Assembly (NCBI GenBank): GCA_020444415.1
Contig: JAHLLA010000001.1
Span: 1-64,000 of the forward strand
Direction: 5' to 3'
DNA from: Bacteroidota bacterium
Lineage (GTDB): Bacteria > Bacteroidota > Bacteroidia > Bacteroidales > F082
DNA: 64,000 bases
The position numbers were made by a program, and so were the translations under genes. Positions 35,995 to 45,939 of this stretch are shown here, piece after piece; positions within the stretch are counted from its first letter, which is position 1; the number at the start of each line of letters is the position of its first letter. The notes below the pieces were generated by a model. The model searched no databases, was not told the DNA's origin, and saw nothing but the letters and a program-made list of their open reading frames with translations.

Positions 35995-38058
35995 ATGGCC
36001 GCAAATAAAAAAGAACATTACATCAATCGCGAGGTTTCATGGCTGCATTTTAACGAAAGAGTGCTACAAGAAGCCATGGATGAACGAAATCCAATTATTG
36101 AACGTCTTAAATTCCTTGGCATTTTCTCCAACAACCGCGATGAATTCTTCCGGGTACGGGTAGCGACCATAAAGCGATTGGCCTTAGTGGAAAGCTCAAA
36201 AAGAAGCAAATTTGGTGATGATCCGGATTTACTACTCAAAGAAATCCAACAAATCGTTGAGGAGCAGGAAAAAAAGTTTACTGATACTTTTATCGAAATA
36301 AAAAAGGCACTTGAGAAAGAAAACATTATCTTTCGTAATGAGAAAAACTTAAGTGTCGAACAGGGTAAATTCGTTCGGAAGTTTTTCCATGATGAGGTCA
36401 GACCATTCCTGTTTCCCATTATGCTTAGCAATCTTGAAAGCCCTGATTTCCTGAGAGACAACACCATATACCTGGCACTCGAATTAAAAGATTCGACAGG
36501 AGAAAAGGAAGATGATTACGCCATTGTAATTGTTCCAACGGACGATGTTTCCAGGTTTGTATCGTTACCGGGTAAAGAAAAAAAATACCTGATGTTCCTT
36601 GATGATGTGATCCGTTACGCTATTGGTGAAATTTTTAATCCCTTTGGATACGACGAGATCAAAGGCTATACTATTAAATTTACGCGTGATGCGGAACTTG
36701 ACTTTGATAATGATGTATCAAAGAGTTTTATTGAATTGATGAGTGAAAGCATCAAGAGAAGGAAAAAAGGTTTGCCGGTTCGTTTTGTTTATGATGAAGA
36801 CATTCCTGAATCATTACTCAAAAAACTTACAAAGAAACTGCAAATCAGCGAAGTTGATAACATACGGGGTGGTAGCAAGTACCATAATTTCAGAGATTTT
36901 ATGTCATTCCCAAAAATTGGTTCCAGATATCTCGTCAACCCGAAAACCGTTGCACTCAATCACAAACTGTTACCACGCAACAAAAGCATTCTCGAGGCCA
37001 TCAAAAAGCAGGACATCCTGCTGCATTACCCCTACCAGTCATTTCAATATATTGTAGACCTATTGAGAGAAGCAGCCATCGACCCAAAAGTAAAAGCCAT
37101 CAAAATGACTTTTTACAGAGCTGCCCGCAATTCGAATGTAATGGATGCCCTGATCAACGCGGCCCGGAATGGAAAGAACATAACCGTCTTTCTGGAAATA
37201 CAAGCGCGTTTTGATGAGGAAGCCAATATTTATTGGATCGAAAAGCTTACAGACGAAGGAGTGAAAATTATTAAAACCCTGCCTGGCTTCAAAGTGCATT
37301 CCAAATTATTACTGATCAGAAGAAAAGAAGAAGGTGAAAATATCTACTACGCAAATATTAGCACGGGCAACTTTAATGAATCTACGGCAAAAGTTTATGC
37401 CGATGACAGCCTTTTAACAGCCAACCAGGATATAGCAAAAGAAATCAATACCTTGTTTCATTTATTTGAATCACCTTATAACCCGCCGAAATTTAAACAC
37501 CTTTTAGTGGCACCTTATTACATACGTAATAGTTTTATCCGGCTAATTAATAAGGAAATTAAAAATGCCAAACTCGGTAAAGAAGCCTGGGCTATTATCA
37601 AACTCAATAGTATTACAGACAAAAAAATTGTTAAGAAATTGTACGCGGCCTCAAAGGCTGGGGTTAAAATCCGGATCATTTGCCGTGGAATATGCATACT
37701 TATACCTCAGGTAAAAAAGCTGAGCGAAAATATTGAAGTGATAAGTATCGTTGATAAATACCTGGAACATTCCCGTGTATTTGTTTTTGGCAATGATGGA
37801 AACCCCAAGTATTACCTGGCTTCGTCAGATTGGATGGTAAGAAATTTCGATCACCGGTTTGAAGTCGCCTGCCCTCTTTATGATGAAAGTTTACAGCGCG
37901 AAATGATGGACATGCTGCAAATTCAATTGTCCGATAATGTAAAAGCCCGGTACGTAAATGCCACCCCAAACAATAAATATAAAGAAGCTGAGACACCGGA
38001 TGAAAAAACGGTTCGTTCACAACTTGCAATTTACAATTATCTTATGAAATATAATTAG
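35995..38058 (+). CDS. ppk1: Polyphosphate kinase 1
   Basis: 687 residues, the family length. Transfers the gamma-phosphate of ATP to polyphosphate through a phosphohistidine. Order: N-domain (YINREVSWLHFNERVLQEA), head domain, and two PLD-like catalytic domains. The auto-phosphorylated His lies in GFKVHSKLLLI and the second conserved His in DKYLEHSRVFVFGND; ARFDEEANIYW and YANISTGNFNESTAKVY are also family signatures. Downstream of sixA with zero spacing. Confidence 0.97.
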   Translation: MAANKKEHYINREVSWLHFNERVLQEAMDERNPIIERLKFLGIFSNNRDEFFRVRVATIKRLALVESSKRSKFGDDPDLLLKEIQQIVEEQEKKFTDTFIEIKKALEKENIIFRNEKNLSVEQGKFVRKFFHDEVRPFLFPIMLSNLESPDFLRDNTIYLALELKDSTGEKEDDYAIVIVPTDDVSRFVSLPGKEKKYLMFLDDVIRYAIGEIFNPFGYDEIKGYTIKFTRDAELDFDNDVSKSFIELMSESIKRRKKGLPVRFVYDEDIPESLLKKLTKKLQISEVDNIRGGSKYHNFRDFMSFPKIGSRYLVNPKTVALNHKLLPRNKSILEAIKKQDILLHYPYQSFQYIVDLLREAAIDPKVKAIKMTFYRAARNSNVMDALINAARNGKNITVFLEIQARFDEEANIYWIEKLTDEGVKIIKTLPGFKVHSKLLLIRRKEEGENIYYANISTGNFNESTAKVYADDSLLTANQDIAKEINTLFHLFESPYNPPKFKHLLVAPYYIRNSFIRLINKEIKNAKLGKEAWAIIKLNSITDKKIVKKLYAASKAGVKIRIICRGICILIPQVKKLSENIEVISIVDKYLEHSRVFVFGNDGNPKYYLASSDWMVRNFDHRFEVACPLYDESLQREMMDMLQIQLSDNVKARYVNATPNNKYKEAETPDEKTVRSQLAIYNYLMKYN

Positions 38059-38176
38059 TGATAAATGCGGCATTTATTCGCAGCATTTTAACTTTATATC
38101 CTTATAACCATATTAAATCTGAAAAATTAATCAGGAATATATTGCATTGAAATAACATCGGTTGTCTACAAATAAT

Positions 38177-38184
38177 TAAATTTG
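38177..38184 (+). promoter_or_regulatory. -7 box of the TPR-HTH regulator
   Basis: TAAATTTG lies 25 bases upstream of ATG 38210; no TTG at the proper spacing. Confidence 0.5.
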
Positions 38185-38209
38185 GAGTTCAACTGATAAA
38201 TCAACAGGG

Positions 38210-39985
38210 ATGGATGCCCGGTACTTGATATTATTTATTGCTTTTACTCTTTTGAGTGTTGGTTCCAATAGCCAGTCAACTTTATTAGAGCAGGTTTCCA
38301 CGCAGTCGAATGATCGGCTTCAAGAAGTTTATTTATACCTGCGTCTGGCAAATGAAGCGAAGTCTGTTGATGCAGAACAAGCCTTGTCGTATACCCGTCA
38401 GGCATTACAACTTGCCAATATTATTTCTTCCTTGGAAGCAAGAGCGGAAGCCAACGAACTGATGGGCGAATTGTACCAAATGATGAACAATTTCCAGCCT
38501 TCCATTAATTATTTTCTCATAAGCGGAAAACTATACGAAAGTCTAGGAAAAAAAGAAAATCTGGCCGGCGTTTACAGCAAACTCGGTATGCTTTACATTA
38601 ACAATAATTATAACCTGGAAAGCGCCCAGTATTATTTTCAGAAATTGCTTGATTTGGGTATAGAGCTTAACAATCAAAAGATTATTGCCGAAGCATATAA
38701 TCAGATCGGGGGTATTTTTTTCAGGCAGGAATCATACGACGAGGCAAATCACTATAACAGGGAAGCGCTCAAATTGTGGGAACAAGCACGCGACAATGAA
38801 GGCATCAGTACCGCACTAAATAATATTGGCGAAATATACCACATGAAAGGCAGTTATAATACAGCCCTCGATTATTTTAACCAGAGTTTATCGATCAGTG
38901 AGCATATCGGAAATAAAGATTTAATCGCAGCAAATTATAAAAATATAGGTCTTGTAAAAAGTCATTTCGGTGAAATTGATGAAGCATTTGAATACTTTGA
39001 TTTAAGCCTCAAATTATACAAAGAGACAAATAATATAGAGAATCAGGTGAGTATTATGCTTACAATCGGTGATCAGTATTTTACGATAAATGAATATAAA
39101 AAGGCATATCAGGAGTATATCCAGGTCTATCGTATAGCGACCAAATCCAACCATTGGAAACATATTGCTGATGCTGCTTTCGGTTTAAGCCGCACAGCAG
39201 ATGAAATGCGAAATTATAAGTTGTCACTTCAGTATTTTCAAATTTACGCTGCTTATAATGATTCCATCGTGTTACGCCAGAAGATGGACCGGATTACCGA
39301 ATTACAATCAAGATTCAGAGAAGACTTACAGGAAAAAGAGTTGCTTTTAGCGAAAAAAGAGCTTGCCCTATCAGAGAATCAGAATAAATTGAATACCCTC
39401 AAGCTTAACCTGCTTATTTTAAGCCTGTTTTTTATACTTATTATATCATTCCTTATTTTAAACCGGTATCGTTCGAAGGCAAGAAAAGAAAGATTGATAA
39501 GGGAGAAAGACACCCAGTTGCATACAGCTCAAAGAGAACTTATGGAGATCGATATACAGGCAAAAGATAACGACCTTATAAATTTTGCTTTGCACCTTGT
39601 TCAGAAAAATGAAATGTTGCAGCACCTTCAAAAAGAACTGAAAAAATTACCTTGCAATTCAGACGAGGAAACGATACAACGTATTTCAGAATTAAATGCT
39701 GCCATCAAGCATAACCTGAGTTTAAAAGAAGATTATGAGGAGTTTAAGCATAAATTAGACGATTCATATAACGATTTTTTCATTCGTTTAAGGACAAGGT
39801 TTCCAAATCTAACAAGAAATGAAGAACGCCTTTGTGCCTTTTTACGTTTAAACCTGAGCTCTAAAGAAATAGCAGCTATAAACAACACCAGCGTTAAGGC
39901 TGCTGAAATGAGCAGGTATAGGCTTCGAAAAAAAATCGGATTGGAGTTTAACGATTTGTTACCTGAGTATTTGCAAAATATCTAA
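38210..39985 (+). CDS. TPR-membrane-HTH regulator
   Basis: 591 residues. Signal peptide or anchor (~1-22), then tetratricopeptide repeats (~45-370; units such as YNQIGGIFFRQESYDEANHY and ALNNIGEIYHMKGSYNTALDY), a transmembrane helix (~397-418, NLLILSLFFILIISFLIL), a coiled-coil linker and a C-terminal LuxR/GerE-like helix-turn-helix (LTRNEERLCAFLRLNLSSKE, IAAINNTSVKAAEMSRYRLRKK). The TPR part faces the periplasm and the HTH faces the cytoplasm, so it is a one-component membrane transducer. It is followed by an ECF sigma gene and a T9SS-sorted protein, which might be its targets; that is inference from order alone. Confidence 0.9.
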   Translation: MDARYLILFIAFTLLSVGSNSQSTLLEQVSTQSNDRLQEVYLYLRLANEAKSVDAEQALSYTRQALQLANIISSLEARAEANELMGELYQMMNNFQPSINYFLISGKLYESLGKKENLAGVYSKLGMLYINNNYNLESAQYYFQKLLDLGIELNNQKIIAEAYNQIGGIFFRQESYDEANHYNREALKLWEQARDNEGISTALNNIGEIYHMKGSYNTALDYFNQSLSISEHIGNKDLIAANYKNIGLVKSHFGEIDEAFEYFDLSLKLYKETNNIENQVSIMLTIGDQYFTINEYKKAYQEYIQVYRIATKSNHWKHIADAAFGLSRTADEMRNYKLSLQYFQIYAAYNDSIVLRQKMDRITELQSRFREDLQEKELLLAKKELALSENQNKLNTLKLNLLILSLFFILIISFLILNRYRSKARKERLIREKDTQLHTAQRELMEIDIQAKDNDLINFALHLVQKNEMLQHLQKELKKLPCNSDEETIQRISELNAAIKHNLSLKEDYEEFKHKLDDSYNDFFIRLRTRFPNLTRNEERLCAFLRLNLSSKEIAAINNTSVKAAEMSRYRLRKKIGLEFNDLLPEYLQNI

Positions 39986-40140
39986 TTTTTATTGTGTAGT
40001 GCTTATATGATTTTCTTATGTCTGATTATCTGTTGTTTATAAATTTTATGTAGAATTATTCTTATCTAGAATTATTATTTATAAGGTTGTTGTAGAATTC
40101 ATGTAGAAGTAAAATTAACAAATAAATTGGTTTTTGAACT

Positions 40141-40148
40141 TACTTTTG
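40141..40148 (+). promoter_or_regulatory. -7 box of the second ECF sigma gene
   Basis: TACTTTTG, 28 bases upstream of ATG 40177. The 155 bases before it (39986-40140) are AT-rich with several TAGAATT-like words and no gene. Confidence 0.45.
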
Positions 40149-40176
40149 GTTTCGAGATTAATTAAATCTTTGCCGA

Positions 40177-40755
40177 ATGATGGATTCAAAGAACAGTCTT
40201 ACGGACGAACAACTACTTGAAAAGTGCCTTCAAAACGATCGAAAGGCACAAAATAAACTCTATACAAAATACTCATCGCGACTTTTCGGAACCTGCCTCA
40301 GGTATGCAAAAAACTATACGGATGCCGAAGATATATTGCAGGAAGGATTTATAAAGATTTTCAAATATTTAAAAGATTTCAGAAATGAAGGCCATTTTGA
40401 AGGATGGATGCGAAAAGTAATGGTAACAACGGCAATCAATTTTTACAAACGAAAGAATCTACTTAATAAGGAAATAGATCCGGAATACGTGAATACGCCA
40501 TCTCTTGCTACACCTGATGCCATTTCTTTGATTTCTAATGAAGAACTTTTATCAATTGTACAAGAGTTGCCGGAAGGCTACAGAATGGTATTTAACCTGA
40601 ACTCAATTGAAGGATATTCGCATAAAGAGATCAGTGAAATAATGAATATTTCAGTAAATACCTCAAAATCTCAACTTTCAAGAGCTCGTAATGCCCTGCA
40701 GCATAAACTGCTTCACTTGATGAATCTTAAAAAAAGTGATCTGGTGCATGCCTGA
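40177..40755 (+). CDS. ECF-type RNA polymerase sigma factor
   Basis: 192 residues. Region 2: TDAEDILQEGFIKIFKYLKDF and FEGWMRKVMVTTAINFYKR. Region 4: LPEGYRMVFNLNSIEGYSHKEI, SEIMNISVNTSKSQLSRARNAL. No anti-sigma gene is adjacent; a terminator follows, then a T9SS-sorted protein. It is distinct from the sigma factor at 17350-17937. ATG 40177 is used; ATG 40180 is also possible. Confidence 0.93.
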   Translation: MMDSKNSLTDEQLLEKCLQNDRKAQNKLYTKYSSRLFGTCLRYAKNYTDAEDILQEGFIKIFKYLKDFRNEGHFEGWMRKVMVTTAINFYKRKNLLNKEIDPEYVNTPSLATPDAISLISNEELLSIVQELPEGYRMVFNLNSIEGYSHKEISEIMNISVNTSKSQLSRARNALQHKLLHLMNLKKSDLVHA

Positions 40756-40810
40756 TCTAAATTAAATCAGATGGTTTACAAAAAAATAAAATAAAACAAG
40801 CATCAAAAAG

Positions 40811-40836
40811 AACCGGACATCGTTCCGGTTTTTTAT
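40811..40836 (+). terminator. Terminator of the second ECF sigma gene
   Basis: AACCGGA / TCCGGTT stem (7 bp) with a 6-base loop followed by six Ts, 56 bases after the stop. Confidence 0.75.
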
Positions 40837-40904
40837 TAAGATAATTAAACACCGTTCCTCAACAAATCAGATGTTAAAAATTATATATATTTAATCACTT
40901 CATT

Positions 40905-40912
40905 TATATTTG
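40905..40912 (+). promoter_or_regulatory. -7 box of the Omp28/cadherin-like protein gene
   Basis: TATATTTG matches TAnnTTTG, 54 bases upstream of ATG 40967. It shows that the longer frame opening at 40910 is not the real start. Confidence 0.55.
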
Positions 40913-40966
40913 TACTCTAAATTATATTCAGAAATCAATTTATCAGTATTCATTAAAATCAATAAA

Positions 40967-42988
40967 ATGAAAAAATTCTACTCCTTATTAGTCATTCTCA
41001 TTAGTTTAGCTGTTGCTGTCAACGGACAGATATACATTGAAGAATCATTTAATGACTCAGAAATGCCACCAGACGGATGGTCATTAGATGGATATGAAAA
41101 CCAGTGGGGCGTTAGTGGCTCAACTTATTCAGGTGGTGAAGCACCGGAAGGCCGTTACGCACGTACAACAGCTACCGGAACCACCCGTTTTATTTCCCCA
41201 GAGGTTGACCTGACAGGCGAAACTACTGTGATGTTTAGTTTCAGGCATGTTGTATTCGACAGAAACAGTACAGATTATTCAGTTGGTGTGGCCACTCGAT
41301 CAGGCGACGGAGACTGGAACACGGTCTGGGAAGTTTTCCCTACAGAAGATGTTGGTCCCGAATTACAACTGATTGCTTTTGATAATGAAGATGTAGGCGC
41401 TGAAGATTTTCAGTTTTGCTTTTTCATTAATGGAAATTTGAACAACCTGAGTTACTGGTTCATGGATGACATTAAATTGTTCATTCCATTCGCATTGGAT
41501 GCTGAAATGATCGAAATTACTATGACCGACCAGGTGTACAATGCAGACGAAGTTACAGGAACTCTTAAGAATGTAGGCCAGAATGAAATAAATGAACTTG
41601 AAATTAAATGGCAGGTTCCTGGTGAAGTTATACATACGACTACCATTACAGATATTGCAGTAGCGCCTGCTGCATTGTATGACTTTACTTGTTCTGATCT
41701 GTTTTTCTTCCCTGCGGGAGATTACGAATTAGAGGTTTGGGTGACCAAAATAAATGGTGAAGATGATATGAATCCGAGCGATAATTCTGCCACAAAGGAA
41801 ATTACTGTTCTGGATGGACTTTCTGTTTATCGCGTTCCTTTCTTTGAGGAATTTACTGCATCCACATGTCCTCCTTGTTACTCTTTTAACTTGGGTTTTG
41901 TACCGTGGTGCGAAGAACATGCAGATGAGATTGCCCTGCTTAAGTACCAGATGAACTGGCCGGGTGCAGGCGACCCATATTATACAGCTGAAGGTGGTGT
42001 AAGGAAATCGTATTATGGCGTAAGTGGTGTACCTGACCTATTTGGAAATGGCGGCGACGTTTCAACCAGTGTTCCGGCAGTTGAGAACTTTTTCAACCAG
42101 GCATCTCAGCTTCCCGGCTTTATCAGTATTGCCGGATCCTACTCAATTGAAGGCACCGTTATTAATATTAATGCCAATATATTACCTTACCAGGACTTTC
42201 CAACACTTAGATTATATGTAGCTGTTTTTGAGTGGCTAACAACAGGAAACGTCGGTACAAACGGTGAAACGGAATTTGAAAACGTGATGATGAAAATGGT
42301 ACCTAATGCCAGTGGTACTGAAGTTGATCTGAACGAAATGGAAATTTATGAATTCACCGGATCTGTTGACCTTGCTAGCACATTTGTAGAAGAGTATGAT
42401 GACCTTGGTGTTGTTTTCTTCTTGCAGAATTATGGCACAAAAGAAATTCACCAATCAGCTTATGGTTTAGAAGATTATGAATATTCAGACGATGCCAGGT
42501 TAAGTGAAATCCGTGTGAATAATATCCCTATTGAAGGATTTGATCCAGATGTAACGGAATATACTGTTGAATTACCAGAAGGTGTTGCTGAAATAGTTCC
42601 TGTTACAGCCACGCCAATGGCAGGAGATCCTGTAATCACTTATGAATATCCTGATGAAATTCCGGGTGAAGTGATTGTTAGTGTTCGTGCAGAGGATTTA
42701 ACAACCACAAATGAATATACGGTCATGTTAACACTATATACTGATATAGCAGAATCTTTTGAAAAATCAGTTCAGATCTATCCAAATCCAACTACAGGTT
42801 TGGTACATGTAAACGGAGCTGATGATGCTATTGTTTCTGTCTACAATATCAGCGGGCAAATCCTAAGTAACCAACAAGTAATTAATGGAAACATCATTGA
42901 TCTTTCTGCCTTGCCAAATGGTATCTATCTAATTAAAATTCAAAAAGACGAAACCATTCTTACCAAAAAAGTTTCATTGAATAAATAA
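40967..42988 (+). CDS. Secreted jellyroll-Omp28-cadherin-like protein with T9SS tail
   Basis: 673 residues from ATG 40967 (MKKFYSLLVILISLAVAVNG signal peptide). Order: a jellyroll, cleaved-adhesin/MAM-like domain (~22-180, EESFNDSEMPPDGWSLDG), a CARDB-like sandwich (~185-280), an Omp28-type thioredoxin-like domain with a CPPC motif (EEFTASTCPPCYSFNLGF, ~300-480), a cadherin-like beta-sandwich (~505-600, ARLSEIRVNNIPIEGF) and a type A T9SS sorting tail (QIYPNPTTGLVHVNG ... NGIYLIKIQKDETILTKKV). It is exported to the cell surface. The CxxC suggests redox or metal chemistry, unproven. It is the second Omp28-type protein in the window. Confidence 0.88.
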   Translation: MKKFYSLLVILISLAVAVNGQIYIEESFNDSEMPPDGWSLDGYENQWGVSGSTYSGGEAPEGRYARTTATGTTRFISPEVDLTGETTVMFSFRHVVFDRNSTDYSVGVATRSGDGDWNTVWEVFPTEDVGPELQLIAFDNEDVGAEDFQFCFFINGNLNNLSYWFMDDIKLFIPFALDAEMIEITMTDQVYNADEVTGTLKNVGQNEINELEIKWQVPGEVIHTTTITDIAVAPAALYDFTCSDLFFFPAGDYELEVWVTKINGEDDMNPSDNSATKEITVLDGLSVYRVPFFEEFTASTCPPCYSFNLGFVPWCEEHADEIALLKYQMNWPGAGDPYYTAEGGVRKSYYGVSGVPDLFGNGGDVSTSVPAVENFFNQASQLPGFISIAGSYSIEGTVININANILPYQDFPTLRLYVAVFEWLTTGNVGTNGETEFENVMMKMVPNASGTEVDLNEMEIYEFTGSVDLASTFVEEYDDLGVVFFLQNYGTKEIHQSAYGLEDYEYSDDARLSEIRVNNIPIEGFDPDVTEYTVELPEGVAEIVPVTATPMAGDPVITYEYPDEIPGEVIVSVRAEDLTTTNEYTVMLTLYTDIAESFEKSVQIYPNPTTGLVHVNGADDAIVSVYNISGQILSNQQVINGNIIDLSALPNGIYLIKIQKDETILTKKVSLNK

Positions 42989-43007
42989 TATAATTTCAAA
43001 GTAAATA

Positions 43008-43041
43008 AAAACCGGACAGGGAATTCCCTGTCCGGTTTTTT
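43008..43041 (+). terminator. Strong terminator after the Omp28/cadherin-like gene
   Basis: A 13-14-bp perfect stem (ACCGGACAGGG / CCCTGTCCGGT core) with an AATT loop followed by a T run, 20 bases after the stop codon. Confidence 0.88.
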
Positions 43042-43086
43042 TGTAATATTATGCATCCGTATTATTCGTCAAAATAAACACTTTAA

Positions 43087-44361
43087 ATGACTAACAAAAT
43101 AATTTCAGGCAGCCTGTCTAAAAGCAATTATTTGTTTTCAATTTCTATCATTGGCTTGTTATTTTTCATTTTTGGATTTGTAACCTGGTTAAACGGCATT
43201 TTAATTCCTTATCTGAAAATCGCTTGCGAATTAACTAACTTCCAGGCATTATTTGTGGCTTTCGCCTTTTACATTTCATATACGATTATGGCACTTCCGT
43301 CTTCCTGGGTGTTAAAGAAAACAGGATTTAAAAATGGCATGATGGTCGGTTTGCTAGTAATGGCGCTCGGAACCCTTATCTTTATACCGGCAGCCCAAAC
43401 GCGCATTTACAGCTTTTTTTTACTGGGCCTTTTTGTCCAGGGAACCGGGCTGGCCATTTTACAAACAGCATCCAATCCATACATCACGATAATAGGTCCG
43501 CATGAATCAGCAGCGAAGCGCATCAGCATTATGGGAATCTGCAACAAAGTGGCAGGTGCACTGGCACCCTTGATACTCGCGTATTTCATATTAAACGATG
43601 GTGATGAGTTTGTGGCTAAACTGGAAGGGCTTGAATATGCGGCCAGGACGTTAGCTCTTGATGAACTTGCTTCAAGGGTAATTTTGCCCTATTTGATCAT
43701 GACCATCGTTTTGGTTATACTCGGTTTGATGATCAGATTTTCGCTGCTCCCCGACATTGAGAGCGAGCAGGACGAACCCTCAGATGATTTAAACCACAGT
43801 AAGACCAACATTTTCCAGTTTCCCAACCTTGTTTTAGGTGTCCTTGCATTATTTCTATACGTGGGCGCTGAGGTAATTGCAGGTGATACGATTATACGAT
43901 ATGGCATATCGCTTGATATTCCAATAAGCACAGCAAAACTCTTTACATCATTCACGCTTTTTTCTATGGTTGTAGGGTACATTCTTGGCATATTTCTAAT
44001 TCCCAAAATAATAAGCCAGCAAAAAGCCCTGGAAATATCAGCTGTACTTGGTGTGCTGTTCACCATAGCTGCAATTTACAGCCCCCCAATGCTATCCGTT
44101 ACCTTTGTTGCCTTGTTGGGACTGGCCAATGCGCTTGTTTGGCCCGCGATTTGGCCTCTGGCCATTCATGGATTAGGAAAGTTCCTCAAAACAGGATCCG
44201 CCATGCTTATTATGGCCATTGCAGGAGGTGCTATTCTGCCACTCATTTGGGGGAAATTATCGGATAACTATAATACGCAGTTGGCCTATTGGATACTGGT
44301 TCCCTGCTATTTGATAATTTTCATGTATGCCAATAAATGGCATAAAAAAACATCCTGGTAG
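43087..44361 (+). CDS. Sugar:proton symporter, FucP-type MFS
   Basis: 424 residues with 12 predicted membrane helices. FucP/GluP-family signatures: FFIFGFVTWLNGILIPYLK, FVAFAFYISYTIMALPSSWV, LLGLFVQGTGLAILQTASNPY and the RISIMGICNKVAGALAPLI stretch. Members carry fucose, glucose or galactose with protons. The specific sugar cannot be told. It is followed by ogt with a 13-base gap, which has no obvious functional link. Confidence 0.92.
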   Translation: MTNKIISGSLSKSNYLFSISIIGLLFFIFGFVTWLNGILIPYLKIACELTNFQALFVAFAFYISYTIMALPSSWVLKKTGFKNGMMVGLLVMALGTLIFIPAAQTRIYSFFLLGLFVQGTGLAILQTASNPYITIIGPHESAAKRISIMGICNKVAGALAPLILAYFILNDGDEFVAKLEGLEYAARTLALDELASRVILPYLIMTIVLVILGLMIRFSLLPDIESEQDEPSDDLNHSKTNIFQFPNLVLGVLALFLYVGAEVIAGDTIIRYGISLDIPISTAKLFTSFTLFSMVVGYILGIFLIPKIISQQKALEISAVLGVLFTIAAIYSPPMLSVTFVALLGLANALVWPAIWPLAIHGLGKFLKTGSAMLIMAIAGGAILPLIWGKLSDNYNTQLAYWILVPCYLIIFMYANKWHKKTSW

Positions 44362-44374
44362 ATAAATTTAATGT

Positions 44375-44926
44375 ATGCTGCACTTTGGTAATTCTATATT
44401 CAGCACTGATATTACAACACCCATCGGTGAGATGGTCGCATGCGCTACAGATAAAGGGATTTGCCTGCTTGAATTTAAAGAGCGAAGTAATTTAACAAAA
44501 CAGTTCCGGGGTATCAGTTCTTATTTCAAAAAAGAGATCATTCCAGGTAATAACTTACACCTTTTGCAACTTCAAGAGCAAATAGATCTGTATTTCAACA
44601 AAAAACTCGAGAAATTTAAGCTTCCTCTTGACATGGCCGGAACTGATTTTCAGAAGTCTGTTTGGAATGCGTTATTGGAGATTCCATTTGGGAAAACCAA
44701 TTCTTACCTTGAGTTGACCAAGAAATTAGGCGATCCGAAAGCTATCAGGGCCGTCGCCAATGCCAACGCTGCTAATAAAATAGCGATCATAATACCATGT
44801 CACCGAGTGATAGGTTCTGATGGAAGCCTAACAGGTTACGCAGGTGGTTTGTGGCGAAAAAAATACTTGATTCATCTGGAAGATCAAAGCCTGAATAAAC
44901 AATTAAGGCTGATGGATATTCTATGA
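44375..44926 (+). CDS. ogt: Methylated-DNA--[protein]-cysteine S-methyltransferase
   Basis: 183 residues. The O6-alkylguanine repair domain: FQKSVWNALLEIPFGKTNSY, the winged-helix region AIRAVANANAANKIAI, acceptor Cys in IIPCHRVIGSDGSLTGYAGG. The protein accepts the alkyl group on Cys and is then spent. No Ada regulatory domain, so an Ogt-type enzyme. Confidence 0.95.
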   Translation: MLHFGNSIFSTDITTPIGEMVACATDKGICLLEFKERSNLTKQFRGISSYFKKEIIPGNNLHLLQLQEQIDLYFNKKLEKFKLPLDMAGTDFQKSVWNALLEIPFGKTNSYLELTKKLGDPKAIRAVANANAANKIAIIIPCHRVIGSDGSLTGYAGGLWRKKYLIHLEDQSLNKQLRLMDIL

Positions 44927-45004
44927 TTCTCCCCTGAAGCGAGTCGTATATTTAGTAACTTGCGAGCATTAAATACCACGGTTTTTATTAAACTTTGCAT
45001 TCAA

Positions 45005-45904
45005 ATGAAACCTACACTTCTAATTCTTGCAGCAGGACTTGGCAGCCGCTATGGTGGTGTAAAACAGATGGATAAAATAGGTCCTTCAGGCGAAAGCATC
45101 ATTGATTATTCCGTATATGACGCCATAAGGGCCGGGTTCAACAAGGTTGTTTTTGTCCTCAATTCAAAGATTATTGATGATTTCAAAGCAATTTATAAGC
45201 CACGCTTAAAAAATAAGATTCAAACTGAATACATTTTACAGGAATTAGACCATCTGCCGGAAGGCTATGTTTGTCCTTCCAATCGGATAAAACCCTGGGG
45301 AACAGGCCATGCTGTGCTGGTGGCTGATAAAATTATTCACGAGCCTTTTGCTGTGATCAATGCTGATGATTTTTACGGCGCACAGGCTTTTCAACTAATT
45401 GCGGAATTCCTCACAAAAGTGGAAAACTCATCAACTACTTATGCGATGGTGGGTTTTATTTTGAAAAACACACTTTCTGAACACGGGGCTGTTTCAAGAG
45501 GCGTTTGCCAGACGGAAAAAGGACTTCTGACAGATGTAGTAGAGCGAACCAACATTATAAGTAAAGGAGGCCGAATTGTTTACAAAGATGAGGGAAATGA
45601 AATTCCGATTGATAAAGATGCTGTTGTATCAATGAACTTTTGGGGTTTCACACCTGCATATTTCAAACAATCACAAAAGGAATTCGAGGAGTTCATTCGT
45701 AAAAATGCGGATCAACTTACGGCTGAATTTTATATACCTTATGTGCTCAACCAACTCATAAAATCGAAGCGTGCTACCTGCAATGTTTTCACAAGCAATG
45801 ACAAATGGTTCGGTGTTACTTACCAGGATGACAAAAAAGCTTCGATTGAGAGGATCAATCAACTGATTGAACGGGGATTTTACCCTAAAAACCTCTGGAA
45901 ATAG
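45005..45904 (+). CDS. Sugar-nucleotide type nucleotidyltransferase
   Basis: 299 residues from ATG 45005, where the family N-terminus MKPTLLILAAGLGSRYGG begins. The Rossmann-like nucleotide-binding G-x-G-x-R...K motif (LAAGLGSRYGGVKQ) and catalytic Asp (INADDFYG) mark the NTP_transferase superfamily (RmlA/GalU fold). The sugar phosphate and product are not predictable. It precedes an acyltransferase gene by 35 bases. Confidence 0.88.
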   Translation: MKPTLLILAAGLGSRYGGVKQMDKIGPSGESIIDYSVYDAIRAGFNKVVFVLNSKIIDDFKAIYKPRLKNKIQTEYILQELDHLPEGYVCPSNRIKPWGTGHAVLVADKIIHEPFAVINADDFYGAQAFQLIAEFLTKVENSSTTYAMVGFILKNTLSEHGAVSRGVCQTEKGLLTDVVERTNIISKGGRIVYKDEGNEIPIDKDAVVSMNFWGFTPAYFKQSQKEFEEFIRKNADQLTAEFYIPYVLNQLIKSKRATCNVFTSNDKWFGVTYQDDKKASIERINQLIERGFYPKNLWK

Positions 45905-45939
45905 CTTTATTTAGTTAACTTTATGATTTAATTTCAAAA

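Noticed and set aside
36018-36467. 149-residue reading frame opposite ppk1
   Set aside because: Shadow of the ppk1 N-terminal domain; Ser/Arg-rich composition is typical of antisense frames.
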